From: Pseudoflavonifractor phocaeensis
Lineage (GTDB): Bacteria > Bacillota > Clostridia > Oscillospirales > Oscillospiraceae
NCBI RefSeq assembly: GCF_021531375.1
Contig: NZ_JADYTU010000017.1
Coordinates: 1-43,821, forward strand
DNA length: 43,821 nt
Direction: 5' to 3'
Shown here: positions 24,862 through 33,324 of the stretch, piece by piece
Layout of the letters: every line of letters starts with the position of its first letter
Numbering within the stretch: the stretch's first letter is position 1
The notes under the pieces: model-generated
The model's database searches: none
What the model saw: the letters and a program-made list of their open reading frames with translations, nothing else
Told to the model about the DNA's origin: nothing
Made by a program: the position numbers and the translations under genes

Positions 24862-26810
24862 AGCTGATCCTGGCCCAATCCGCCGGCTTCTGCTACGGCG
24901 TGCGCCGGGCGGTGGAGCTGGCGGAGGAGACCGCCGCCCAGGGTACGCCCTGCGTGATGCTGGGCTCCATCATCCACAACCGGGATGTGATCGACCACCT
25001 GGCAAGCCAGGGCCTGGTGTCGGTGGACCGGCCGGAGCAGGTGCCCGACGGCTCGGCGGTCATCATCCGCTCCCACGGGGAGAGCCGGGCGGTCCATGAG
25101 GGGCTGAAGGCCCGGGGCGTCCGCATCCTGGACGCCACCTGCCCCAACGTCACCCGCATCCATCAAATTGTAGCCCAGGCCGAGGAGCGGGGGAGACAGC
25201 CCGTCATCATCGGCACCCCCGACCACCCGGAGGTGACGGCTATCGCCGGTTGGTGCCGCCATCCGGTGGTGCTGGCGGGGGAGGAAGAACTGGATATTTG
25301 GCTGTCCCAGGCCCCGGAACGCCGGGAATTTCCCCTCACATTTGTGTCCCAAACCACCTCCACCAGGAAAATTTGGGATGGCTGCGTGAAAAAAGCAAAA
25401 AAAGAGTGTACAAACGCAGAATTTTTTGATACAATATGTGGAGCGACGTCCAAACGTCAAGGGGAGGCCCGTCAGCTGGCTGAAAAATGCGGCATGATGG
25501 TGGTCATCGGAGACCGGAAAAGCTCCAATACCAAGCGGCTTGCGGAGCTGTGCAGGGAGGTCTGTCCCGACGTCCGGCTCATCGAGCGGGCGGAGGATCT
25601 TGACCTGACCCATATCCCCCAGACGGAAACGATCGGCATCACGGCGGGCGCGTCCACGCCCGCGTGGATAATAAAGGAGGTCTATAACAAAATGAGCGAT
25701 GAAATCATGGAGATCGAAAAATCCTTCGCGGAGCTGCTGGAGGAGTCGATCAAGCCTATCAATAATGGAGATAAGGTCACCGGCACCGTAGTGGCAATCA
25801 CGCCCACCGAGATCCAGGTTGAGCTGGGCATCAAGTATCCCGGCTACATCCCCCTGTCCGAGCTGAGCGACGATCCCAACGTCAAGCCCGAGGACGTGGT
25901 CAAGGTCGGCGACGAGATCGAGAGCTATGTCATGCTGGTCAGCGACCGCGACTGCCTGGTCAAGCTGTCCAAGAAGCGTCTGGACATGGTCAAGGGCTGG
26001 GAGGAGATCGAGGCCGCCAAGGAGAACGAGACCGTGGTGGAAGGCTTCGTCACCGAGGACAACAAGGGCGGCGTGGTCGTGTCCGTCAAGGGCATCCGCG
26101 TCTTCGTTCCCGCTTCCCAGACCGGCCTGCCCCGCGAGACTCCCATGAGCGAGCTGCTGAAGAAGAAGGTCCGCCTGGTCATCACCGAGGTCAACCGTGC
26201 CCGCCGCCGCGTGGTGGGCTCCATCAGCAAGGTCACCCGTGCCGAGCGGGCCGCCGCCGCTGAGAAGGTCTGGGCCGAGATCGAGGAAGGCAAGCGCTAC
26301 ACCGGCACCGTGAAGTCCCTGACTTCCTACGGCGCTTTCGTGGACATCGGCGGCGTGGACGGCATGGTCCACATCTCCGAGCTGTCCTGGAGCCGCATCA
26401 AGCACCCCTCTGAGGTGGTCAAGGTGGGCGACACCGTTGAGGTGTACGTCATCTCCGCCGACAAGGAGAAGAAGAAGATCTCCCTGGGCATGAAGGACCA
26501 CAGCCAGGAGCCCTGGACTGTGTTCACCAGCACCTACCAGGTGGGCGACGTGGCCAACGTCCGCATCGTCAAGCTGATGACCTTCGGCGCCTTTGCCGAG
26601 GTGGTTCCCGGTGTGGACGGCCTGATCCACATCTCCCAGATCGCCGACCACCGCATCGAGAAGCCCGGCGACGTGCTGGCCGAGGGCGATAAGGTGGACG
26701 TGAAGATCACCGACATCGACATGGAGAACAAGAAGATCTCCCTGTCCATCCGCGCTCTGCTGGAGGCCCCCGCCGCTGAGGAGGAGCCCGAGTCCGAGCC
26801 CCAGGAGTAA
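24858..26810 (+). CDS. ispH: Bifunctional IspH (HMBPP reductase) - ribosomal protein S1
   Basis: A 650-residue fusion known in Clostridia. Residues 1-278 are IspH, the [4Fe-4S] enzyme that reduces HMBPP to IPP/DMAPP in the MEP pathway; its three cluster cysteines are visible in SAGFCYGV (C12), DATCPNV and DTICGATS. Residues ~300-630 are four S1 RNA-binding repeats of the S1 protein that helps mRNA bind the ribosome (e.g. GTVKSLTSYGAFVDIGGVDGMVHISELS), and the end is an acidic tail. Codon use changes at the junction: IspH uses many CGG and AGA/AGG arginines, whereas the S1 part is almost all CGC/CGT, as in highly expressed genes. A separate ribosome-binding site lies at the junction (see the next entry). 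Confidence 0.96.
   Translation: MKLILAQSAGFCYGVRRAVELAEETAAQGTPCVMLGSIIHNRDVIDHLASQGLVSVDRPEQVPDGSAVIIRSHGESRAVHEGLKARGVRILDATCPNVTRIHQIVAQAEERGRQPVIIGTPDHPEVTAIAGWCRHPVVLAGEEELDIWLSQAPERREFPLTFVSQTTSTRKIWDGCVKKAKKECTNAEFFDTICGATSKRQGEARQLAEKCGMMVVIGDRKSSNTKRLAELCREVCPDVRLIERAEDLDLTHIPQTETIGITAGASTPAWIIKEVYNKMSDEIMEIEKSFAELLEESIKPINNGDKVTGTVVAITPTEIQVELGIKYPGYIPLSELSDDPNVKPEDVVKVGDEIESYVMLVSDRDCLVKLSKKRLDMVKGWEEIEAAKENETVVEGFVTEDNKGGVVVSVKGIRVFVPASQTGLPRETPMSELLKKKVRLVITEVNRARRRVVGSISKVTRAERAAAAEKVWAEIEEGKRYTGTVKSLTSYGAFVDIGGVDGMVHISELSWSRIKHPSEVVKVGDTVEVYVISADKEKKKISLGMKDHSQEPWTVFTSTYQVGDVANVRIVKLMTFGAFAEVVPGVDGLIHISQIADHRIEKPGDVLAEGDKVDVKITDIDMENKKISLSIRALLEAPAAEEEPESEPQE
25673..25694 (+). 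promoter_or_regulatory. Internal ribosome-binding site and start for free S1
   Basis: AAAGGAGG (25673-25680) is followed 11 nt later by an in-frame ATG (25692; MSDEIMEIEKS) exactly where the S1 module begins. Initiation here would give a 372-residue stand-alone S1 protein in addition to the fusion. Confidence 0.7.
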
Positions 26811-26824
26811 GTTCATACCCCATC

Positions 26825-26857
26825 ACGGTCCGGCTGTTCCAACAGCCGGACCGTTTT
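26825..26857 (+). terminator. Terminator after ispH-S1
   Basis: The stem CGGTCCGGCTGTT / AACAGCCGGACCG with a 2-base spacer (effective loop 4) is followed by TTTTA. The rest of the 330-bp gap to cdaA holds a promoter at 26977-27005 and a GC-rich leader of about 130 nt with small hairpins; I see no gene there. Confidence 0.88.
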
Positions 26858-26976
26858 ATGTAGGCCACGCTGAGCAGCCAAGGCCATTGCGCCGGTCCAG
26901 GGGCGGACCCCGGCCTGTACCGCCCCAAAGGCTGGAAAATTTCATCAAATTTTCATTTTGCGTTCCCTCTTTCGTG

Positions 26977-27005
26977 TTGCCAATCCAGTCGGAATATCGT
27001 ATAAT
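26977..27005 (+). promoter_or_regulatory. Sigma-A promoter of the cdaA operon
   Basis: TTGCCA (26977-26982), 17 bp, then a perfect TATAAT (27000-27005): 11 of 12 consensus positions. Confidence 0.88.
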
Positions 27006-27140
27006 ATTATCTAATGGATAAAGCGCCAAAGGGGCGATCCCTGCGGCCTTCTGCCGCGCAGCGCGGTCAAAGCGGCTGTCCCGGCCCGGAACTGCCGGAC
27101 CGGACGCCGGCTGAAGCTTCCGATGAAAGAGGTGGCCTCC

Positions 27141-28022
27141 ATGATGGAAACGGTCCAGATGTTTATGCAATACAATCTGCCCATGGTCCGACTGCGCCTG
27201 TGGGACGTCCTGGATATCGCCATCCTCTCCTTTGTGATCTATAAGCTGCTGTGGATGCTGCGTAAAACAAGCTCCGGCCGGGTCCTGCGTGGTATCCTGA
27301 TGCTCATGCTGGCCATGGGATTCTCCTCGGCTACCAAGCTGACCGCCACCAGCTTTTTGCTGAACAAGGTGGTGGAGTGGGGGATCCTGGTGCTGGTGAT
27401 CCTGTTCCAGCCGGAGCTGCGCCGCTTCCTGGAGCGGGTGGGCAGCAGCCGCCTGGGTCTGGTGTTCACCTCCAGCAAGGCCTCTCCCAGGGATCTGGAG
27501 GCCGCCATTACCGAGACCACCGCCGCCTACACCGATATGTCCCGGGACAAGGTGGGGGCTCTGATGGTCTTTGAGCGGCAGAACCTGCTGGACGATGTGA
27601 TCAAGACCGGGACCGCCCTGGACTGCGCCGTGTCCAGCGAGCTTTTGAAAAACATTTTCTGGAACAAGGCTCCCCTCCACGACGGCGCCGTGATCGTCCG
27701 GGACGGCCGGATCGTGGGCGCGGGCTGTATGCTGCCCCTGTCCGGCAACGTGAATCTGAGCCGGGACCTGGGGATGCGCCACCGGGCGGGCATCGGCATG
27801 AGCGAGCATTCTGACGCCGTGGTGGTCATCGTCTCGGAGGAGACGGGCTCCATCTCCGCCGCCGTGGGCGGCATGCTCAAGCGGCATCTGGCCCCCGAGA
27901 CCCTGGAGCGGCTGCTTCGCAACGAACTGCTCAGCGACAGCCAGGAGGAGAAGAAGCCGGGGCAGAACCAGCTGGTCAATCTGATCCTGGGCTGGAACAG
28001 GAAGGACGGTGACCGGACATGA
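27141..28022 (+). CDS. cdaA: Diadenylate cyclase CdaA
   Basis: A membrane-bound enzyme that makes cyclic di-AMP from two ATP, an essential second messenger controlling K+ and osmolyte uptake in Firmicutes. Three N-terminal membrane helices (to about residue 95) precede the DAC domain with the catalytic APLHDGAVIV (DGA) and GMRHRAGIGMSE (RHR) motifs. I chose the ATG at 27141 (293 residues), with AGAGG 8 nt upstream; 27144 or 27123 are possible. It overlaps cdaR by ATGA. The ABC importer in this window, with CBS domains, is the kind of target c-di-AMP controls elsewhere, though no direct evidence exists here. Confidence 0.96.
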   Translation: MMETVQMFMQYNLPMVRLRLWDVLDIAILSFVIYKLLWMLRKTSSGRVLRGILMLMLAMGFSSATKLTATSFLLNKVVEWGILVLVILFQPELRRFLERVGSSRLGLVFTSSKASPRDLEAAITETTAAYTDMSRDKVGALMVFERQNLLDDVIKTGTALDCAVSSELLKNIFWNKAPLHDGAVIVRDGRIVGAGCMLPLSGNVNLSRDLGMRHRAGIGMSEHSDAVVVIVSEETGSISAAVGGMLKRHLAPETLERLLRNELLSDSQEEKKPGQNQLVNLILGWNRKDGDRT

Positions 28023-29251
28023 TGGAACGGCTGAAAGAGAGCAAATGGGTCTATGTGCTGATTTCCGTAGTGCTGGCCCTGACCTTCTGGCTGTACGTCA
28101 GAACGGTGCAGGATCCCCAGGACTCCAGCTGGATTTACAATGTTCCCGTCCAGGTGACGGGGAGCACGGTGCTGACCCGCCAGGGCCTGACGGTGGCCGA
28201 ACTGTCCGCCGAGACGGTGAACCTCCGGGTGGAGGGACCCACCAGCACGCTGGACGATCTGCTGAAGTACCGGAAGGAAATTTATGTGTCGGTGGACGTG
28301 TCCAAGTGCGCCGAGGGGGAGAACCGGCTGGCCTATGTGCCGGTCTACCCCGCCAATGTAAACAAAGATAAACTGATCACCACCGAGCGGAATCCGGATG
28401 CGATTGCTGTCACGGTGGAGAAGCTGTATACCAAGACCTTTGAGGTGGAGTTCCAGCTTAAGGGCAAGGTAGCCAAGGGGTACCAGGCCGGTACCCCCGC
28501 CGTCAATCCCGAGACCGTGGTGGTCAGCGGAGCGGTGGAGCAGGTGAGCCGCGTGGCCAAGGTGGCGGCTATCCTGGAGAACGAAAATCTGAACGAGCGG
28601 TTTGCCGGCGACCTGCCTCTGACCCTGCTGGACGCCTCCGGTGAGGTGTTGGAGGATTTGGAGGTCACTCTGGACACCGAGTCGGTCTATGTGGTCCTGC
28701 CGGTGGTGGTTGTTAAGGAGATCCCCTTAACGGTGAATTTCCTGGCCGGCGGCGGCGCCACAGAGGATGATATCCGGTATAAGATCGAGCCCAAGACCAT
28801 CACCGTCTCCGGAGCGGAAGAGGATCTGCGGGATCTGACCGAGCTGTCTCTGGGCAGCGTGGATCTGGCCAAGGTGGTGGGGACCAACAGTATAACCCGG
28901 CCCATCGACCTGGACCCCCGGCTGGAAAATGTCAGCGGCATTACCCAGGCCACTGTCGAAGTGACAGTCAGCGGGCTGTCCACCCGCAGCTTTGATGTGG
29001 ACAACATCGTCCTGTCCAACACACCGGAGGGGTATACGGTGACCTCCGCCACCCAGGTGCGGACCGTGGTGGTCCGGGGCCGGGAGGAGGATCTGGACGC
29101 CATCGACGCCAGCCAGCTGCGCATTGTGGCTGATATGTCGGAGATCTCCACCGTGGGCACCTACTCGATCCCCGTGAAGGTCTATCTGGACGCCAGCAGC
29201 AAGGTGGGCGTCATCGGAGAATATTCCATCGTGGTCAATATCAGCAGGTAG
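28019..29251 (+). CDS. cdaR: CdaR (YbbR) regulator of diadenylate cyclase
   Basis: A 410-residue protein with one N-terminal membrane helix (about residues 10-27) and an extracellular array of four YbbR repeats, each beginning with a beta-rich segment such as YNVPVQVTG, FEVEFQLKG, IPLTVNFLAGG and RSFDVDNIVLSN. In Bacillus and Listeria it binds CdaA and tunes c-di-AMP production. It is translationally coupled to cdaA (ATGA overlap). An adjacent glmM, often the third gene, is absent; rseC follows instead. Confidence 0.94.
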   Translation: MMERLKESKWVYVLISVVLALTFWLYVRTVQDPQDSSWIYNVPVQVTGSTVLTRQGLTVAELSAETVNLRVEGPTSTLDDLLKYRKEIYVSVDVSKCAEGENRLAYVPVYPANVNKDKLITTERNPDAIAVTVEKLYTKTFEVEFQLKGKVAKGYQAGTPAVNPETVVVSGAVEQVSRVAKVAAILENENLNERFAGDLPLTLLDASGEVLEDLEVTLDTESVYVVLPVVVVKEIPLTVNFLAGGGATEDDIRYKIEPKTITVSGAEEDLRDLTELSLGSVDLAKVVGTNSITRPIDLDPRLENVSGITQATVEVTVSGLSTRSFDVDNIVLSNTPEGYTVTSATQVRTVVVRGREEDLDAIDASQLRIVADMSEISTVGTYSIPVKVYLDASSKVGVIGEYSIVVNISR

Positions 29252-29290
29252 TCCGGCTGCCCGGCGCCTGGATGGAGGAAAACGTTTACT

Positions 29291-29713
29291 ATGGTTCAAA
29301 ACGCGATCGTAAAGAAGCTGGTGGGGGAAGGGGTGGCCCAGGTCTCCCTTCTGCGCCAGATGGAATGCGGGCTCCACTGCGACGGGGCCTGCGCCGGCTG
29401 CGGCCAGAAGCCCAAGGAGGAGATCCTGGCGCTGGCCAGCAACGACGTGGGCGCCGTTCCCGGCAGCGTGGTGGAGGTGGAGCCGGTGGACGGCCACAAT
29501 ATCAGCACCTCCGTGGTCGTCTTTCTGCTGCCCTGTATCGGTCTGGGCCTGGGCTATGTCCTTGGGCAGAGCCTGCTGGGCCTGGGGGAGCTGGCGGCCA
29601 TGGGTACGGCGGCGGTGGGACTGGCGGTGGGCTTTATCCCCGCCTTCCTGGTCAACCGGGCCATCACCCGGAGCAAGGCCCCGGAGTTCCGCATTTTGAA
29701 GCTGCTGGGCTGA
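29291..29713 (+). CDS. RseC/MucC-family SoxR-reducing-system protein
   Basis: A 140-residue membrane protein with a cysteine motif at C26, C30, C34 and C37 (likely an Fe-S or redox site) and two transmembrane helices (about 75-93 and 99-120). This matches RseC, which helps keep SoxR reduced and is often linked to Rnf. No rnf genes are nearby. It starts 39 bp after cdaR and is probably in the same transcript. GGAGG is about 12 nt upstream of the ATG, at the long end of normal spacing. Confidence 0.88.
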   Translation: MVQNAIVKKLVGEGVAQVSLLRQMECGLHCDGACAGCGQKPKEEILALASNDVGAVPGSVVEVEPVDGHNISTSVVVFLLPCIGLGLGYVLGQSLLGLGELAAMGTAAVGLAVGFIPAFLVNRAITRSKAPEFRILKLLG

Positions 29714-29723
29714 GGACGGCTCT

Positions 29724-30590
29724 GTGTTCGGTTATGTACGCCCCCTGCGGCAGGAGCTGAAGTGCCGGGACTTTGACCTGTACCGGGCCACCTACTGCGG
29801 CCTGTGCCGGTGCCTGCGCCGGCGGTACGGAGCCCTTGCCCCCATGTTTCTGAACTTTGATTTTACCTTTCTGGCCCTGCTGCTGTGGCAGCCGGAGCCG
29901 GATTTCTCCCTCTGCCGCGGCCGGTGCCACGCCAACCCCCTGGTGAAAAAGCCTATGTGCCCCGACAGCCCCGCCCTGGAGCTGGCGGCGGACGAGAGCA
30001 TCATCCTGGCCTGGTGGAAGCTGAAGGACTCGGTCCAGGACGAGTCGTTGCTGGAGGGGATGCCTGCCCGTTCCCTGTCGGTCCTGCTCTACCCCGCCTA
30101 CCGGAAGGCGGCGGGCCTGAGGCCGGAGTTTGACCGGGCTGTGCGGAGCAGTCTGGAGGAGCTGGCGGCGCTGGAGGAAGAGCGGTGCCCTTCTCTGGAC
30201 CGGACGGCGGACACCTTTGCCCGTCTGCTCCGGTCTGCGGCCCCGGAGGAGGAATCCCGGAGCCGGGTGCTGGCCCAGCTGCTCTACCACTTGGGCCGGT
30301 GGATCTACCTCATCGACGCCAGGGACGACCTGGCGGAGGACCGGGAGGCGGGTCGGTACAACCCGGTGGCCGCCCGGTACGGACCGGAGGGGGACGACGA
30401 AGCCCTGAAGCTGACCCTGGACCACTCCCTGGGACTGATGGGGGCGGCGTTTCAACTGGGGGATTTCGGCTGCCGGGCGCCTATTTTGGAGAATATCCTG
30501 TACCTGGGTCTCCCGCTGGTGCAGCGGGCTGTCTTTGACGGCAGCTGGTCCCAGATCAAAAAACAAAAGATATGGAGTAACCGCCAATGA
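29724..30590 (+). CDS. DUF5685 family protein with Asp-rich motifs
   Basis: A 288-residue, mostly helical protein matching my memory of DUF5685 (N-terminus MFGYVRP...[17 protein letters not shown]). Cysteines cluster at C25, C28 and C30 and again at C64, C68 and C79. Two acidic motifs stand out: KDSVQDE (101-107) and D198[16 protein letters not shown] (to 214). The second resembles the DxxED...GR motif of squalene/phytoene synthases. No function is established. The start is GTG at 29724, 10 bp after rseC. The stop overlaps the J-protein gene (ATGA), so the two are translationally coupled. Confidence 0.82.
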   Translation: MFGYVRPLRQELKCRDFDLYRATYCGLCRCLRRRYGALAPMFLNFDFTFLALLLWQPEPDFSLCRGRCHANPLVKKPMCPDSPALELAADESIILAWWKLKDSVQDESLLEGMPARSLSVLLYPAYRKAAGLRPEFDRAVRSSLEELAALEEERCPSLDRTADTFARLLRSAAPEEESRSRVLAQLLYHLGRWIYLIDARDDLAEDREAGRYNPVAARYGPEGDDEALKLTLDHSLGLMGAAFQLGDFGCRAPILENILYLGLPLVQRAVFDGSWSQIKKQKIWSNRQ

Positions 30591-31189
30591 AAGATCCTTA
30601 CAGCGTCCTGGGCGTAAGCCCGAGCGCCAGCGACGAGGAAGTGAAGAAGGCCTATCGTGAGCTGGCCCGGAAGTACCATCCGGACAACTACCAGAACAAT
30701 CCCCTGGCCGATCTGGCCGAGGAGAAGATGAAGGAGATCAACGAGGCCTACGACACCGTCACCAAGCAGCGGGCCGGGGGCGGCGGCTATAGCCAGCAGC
30801 CCTCCGGGAGCTACGGCGGCTACAGCCAGCAGCGAAGCTATGCCTCATCCAACCCCACCTACGCCCGGGTGCGGAACCTTATCAACGCCGGGGACCTGGG
30901 AACGGCGGAGCGGCTGCTTTACGAGGTGGGACAGAAGGATGGGGAGTGGTACTTCCTGTCCGGCAGCATCGCCTACCGGAAGGGCTGGCTGGACGAGGCC
31001 ATGCAGAACTACACCATGGCCGTCCGAATGGAGCCGAACAACATGGAGTACCGTCAGGCCCTGGCCATGATGCAGCAGCGGGGCGGCTACCGGCCCGCGG
31101 GCAGCTATGACAGTTCCGCCCAGTGCGACCCCTGTTCGGCCTATCTTTGCTGCAGCTGTCTGACCCCCTGGGGCGGGATGTGCTGCTAA
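30587..31189 (+). CDS. J-domain protein with cysteine-rich tail
   Basis: A 200-residue co-chaperone-like protein. An N-terminal J domain (residues 1-65) has the HPD tripeptide at 31-33 that stimulates DnaK. A Gly/Ser/Tyr/Gln-rich linker (about 66-88) and a short TPR-like helical region (about 95-160) follow. The last 22 residues carry seven cysteines in CxxC/CC patterns and end in CC. Unlike DnaJ it lacks the zinc-finger and peptide-binding domains. It overlaps DUF5685 by 4 bp, and this pairing seems to be conserved in Clostridia. It may recruit DnaK to a metal-cluster or membrane client; that is inference. Confidence 0.88.
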   Translation: MKDPYSVLGVSPSASDEEVKKAYRELARKYHPDNYQNNPLADLAEEKMKEINEAYDTVTKQRAGGGGYSQQPSGSYGGYSQQRSYASSNPTYARVRNLINAGDLGTAERLLYEVGQKDGEWYFLSGSIAYRKGWLDEAMQNYTMAVRMEPNNMEYRQALAMMQQRGGYRPAGSYDSSAQCDPCSAYLCCSCLTPWGGMCC

Positions 31190-31231
31190 GCCCACAGGTT
31201 CTATGATTGATGACAAAGGAGAGTGACCGCA

Positions 31232-32110
31232 TTGGTCAAGAGTATGACAGGCTACGGTCGGGCGGAGGAGACCGTCAATGGCTGTACCATCACCGTGGAG
31301 CTGCGCTCCGTCAACAACCGCTATCTGGACTGTAACGTCCGTATCCCCAGATTGTACCTCTTTGCTGAGGACGCCATCAAGGCCCGGGTCCAGAACACCA
31401 TTTCCCGGGGAAAGGTGGACGTGTTCGTTACCCTGGACAACGCCGGGGCGGACAAGGTCCAGGTCTCGGTGAACAAGCCGGTGGCCGACGGCTATTACGC
31501 CGCCCTGAAGAGTCTGGCGGAGGAGTACCGCCTGTCTGACGACATTTCCGTCTCCCTGCTGTCCCGGTTCCCCGAGGTGCTGCTGGCCGAGAAGGCAGAG
31601 GAGGACGTGGAGCAGATGGCCAAGGACATCTGCTCCGTTCTGGACCGGGCCCTGTCCGACTTCGACCAGATGCGGACCCGGGAGGGAGAGCGGCTGAGGG
31701 ACGACATCCTGTCCCGGGCTGAAACCATCGCGGCCAAGGTGGCCCTGGTGGAGGAGCGGTCCCCCCAGACCGTGTCCGAGTACCGGGCCCGTCTGGAGGC
31801 CAAGATGAACGAGGTGCTGGCCAATACCCAGCTGGACCCCGCCCGCATCCTCACCGAGGCGGCCATCTTTGCCGACAAGATCGCCGTGGACGAGGAGACC
31901 GTCCGCCTCCGCAGCCACATCGGCCAGCTCCGGGAGATGCTGGCCAAGGGGGGCGCCATCGGCCGGAAGCTGGATTTCCTGATCCAGGAATTCAACCGGG
32001 AGGCCAACACCATCGGCTCCAAGTGCAGCGACATTGAGATCGCCCGCCATGTGGTGGACGTGAAGGCTGAGATCGAGAAGATCCGGGAACAGGTCCAGAA
32101 CATTGAGTAA
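31232..32110 (+). CDS. yicC: YicC/YloC-family endoribonuclease
   Basis: A 292-residue endoribonuclease of the YicC/YloC family, implicated in RNA decay. The N-terminus KSMTGYGRAE and ELRSVNNRYLD, and the C-terminal KLDFLIQEFNREANTIGSK...IEKIREQVQN are diagnostic. The start is a TTG at 31232, preferred because AAAGGAGAG ends 8 nt upstream and it gives the family N-terminus [M]VKSMTGYGR; the GTG at 31223 overlaps that site. It leads the conserved yicC-remA-gmk-rpoZ-priA series. Confidence 0.93.
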   Translation: MVKSMTGYGRAEETVNGCTITVELRSVNNRYLDCNVRIPRLYLFAEDAIKARVQNTISRGKVDVFVTLDNAGADKVQVSVNKPVADGYYAALKSLAEEYRLSDDISVSLLSRFPEVLLAEKAEEDVEQMAKDICSVLDRALSDFDQMRTREGERLRDDILSRAETIAAKVALVEERSPQTVSEYRARLEAKMNEVLANTQLDPARILTEAAIFADKIAVDEETVRLRSHIGQLREMLAKGGAIGRKLDFLIQEFNREANTIGSKCSDIEIARHVVDVKAEIEKIREQVQNIE

Positions 32111-32122
32111 GGGGGCGCGCCC

Positions 32123-32392
32123 ATGAAGCTCATTAACATTGGGTTTGGAAATCTGGTCTCTCCCCAGCGGCTGATCGCCGTGGTCAGCCCGGATTCCGCC
32201 CCCATCAAGCGTATGGTCCAGGAGGCCCGGGACCGGGGCACCCTCATCGACGCCACTTACGGGCGGCGCACCCGCGCCGTGCTGGTCATGGACAACGACC
32301 ATCTGGTGCTGTCCGCCCTGCAGCCGGAGACGGTGTCCAACCGTCTGTCCGGGGAGCCGGCGGATGGAGAGGAGGAAGAAGAATGGCAGTAA
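32123..32392 (+). CDS. remA: RemA, extracellular matrix regulator (DUF370)
   Basis: An 89-residue DNA-binding protein of the RemA family, which in Bacillus activates matrix and osmoprotectant genes. The conserved core [13 protein letters not shown]...[20 protein letters not shown]...[29 protein letters not shown] is intact; an acidic tail replaces the usual end. It overlaps gmk by 10 bp. GGGGG precedes the ATG. Its Bacillus homologue controls the betaine transporter opuA, which makes the ABC operon in this window a possible target. Confidence 0.95.
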   Translation: MKLINIGFGNLVSPQRLIAVVSPDSAPIKRMVQEARDRGTLIDATYGRRTRAVLVMDNDHLVLSALQPETVSNRLSGEPADGEEEEEWQ

Positions 32393-32994
32393 AAAAAGAA
32401 AAAGGTCAGCTGATCGTCCTCTCCGGGCCCTCCGGCGTGGGGAAGAGCACCGTTATCGCCGAGCTCATGAGCCAGCGGCGCAACCTGTATTTCTCCGTCT
32501 CCTACACCACACGGAAGCCCCGGGTGGGGGAGCAGGACGGAGTCAACTACAACTTTGTGGACCGGCAGGAATTTGAGCGGATGATCGCCGACAACGAGCT
32601 ACTGGAGTACGCAGAGTATGTGGAAAACTATTACGGCACCTCCCTGAAGGCCATCCAGGACCGTCTGGACGCGGGCTGCGACGTGCTGCTGGACATCGAG
32701 GTTCAGGGGGCGGCCAAGGTGAAGGCCCGGTGTCCCGAGGCCCTGTTCATCTTTATCATCCCGCCCTCTTTCGAGGAACTGTCCCGCCGCCTCCACGGCC
32801 GGAATACAGACAGCGAGGACGTGATCACAGGCCGTCTGGAGAAGGCCAGGGTGGAGTTCCGACAGATCCCCAACTACGACTATCTGGTCATCAACGACAA
32901 GGTGTCCAACGCCGTCCAGGAGATCGAGGCCATCCTCACCGCCGCGGAGTGCAGGGTGGAGAACCGGCGGCATATTCTGTCCCAGTTCACCTGA
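32383..32994 (+). CDS. gmk: Guanylate kinase
   Basis: Phosphorylates GMP and dGMP. 203 residues with the P-loop GPSGVGKST (about residues 15-23), the GMP-binding region [20 protein letters not shown], and [23 protein letters not shown] (lid). It begins 10 bp before the remA stop and so shares its ribosome-binding region with the remA end. Confidence 0.97.
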   Translation: MAVKKEKGQLIVLSGPSGVGKSTVIAELMSQRRNLYFSVSYTTRKPRVGEQDGVNYNFVDRQEFERMIADNELLEYAEYVENYYGTSLKAIQDRLDAGCDVLLDIEVQGAAKVKARCPEALFIFIIPPSFEELSRRLHGRNTDSEDVITGRLEKARVEFRQIPNYDYLVINDKVSNAVQEIEAILTAAECRVENRRHILSQFT

Positions 32995-33052
32995 ACCGGG
33001 GACGTTCCATAGATCTATCCCATATTTCGTATCAAAAAAGGAGTTTTGCGTT

Positions 33053-33244
33053 ATGATGCTCTATCCCGCCATGAAAGATCTGCTGAAGAAGGTGCCCAGC
33101 CGCTATGAGCTGGTAAACGTGGTGGCCTGCCGGGCCCGCCAGATCGCCACTGAGGCCGAGGCCGCCGGCGAGCCCCTGGATGACAAGCCCGTCAGCATCG
33201 CCATCCGCGAGGTGGCCGAAGGCAAGCTGGACGAAGAGGCGTAA
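33053..33244 (+). CDS. rpoZ: RNA polymerase omega subunit
   Basis: A 63-residue omega subunit that helps assemble RNA polymerase. Motifs are RYELVNVVACRARQI and KPVSIAIREVAEGKL. AAGGAG stands 9 nt before the first of two ATG codons (33053; 33056 is also possible). In Bacillus coaBC follows; here it is missing and a hairpin and priA come next. Confidence 0.94.
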   Translation: MMLYPAMKDLLKKVPSRYELVNVVACRARQIATEAEAAGEPLDDKPVSIAIREVAEGKLDEEA

Positions 33245-33256
33245 TAAAGTACAAGG

Positions 33257-33305
33257 CAAGCGAAGGGAGCACCCGGGAGCAAAGGGAAGTCCCTGCGCTT
33301 GTTTT
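33257..33305 (+). terminator. Hairpin between rpoZ and priA
   Basis: A 12-bp stem with one mismatch (33257-33268 / 33290-33301) and a ~21-nt loop is followed by TTTT. It could be a partial terminator or attenuator before priA, or just an mRNA hairpin. Confidence 0.45.
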
Positions 33306-33324
33306 GGTTTTCGGAACATGAGGG

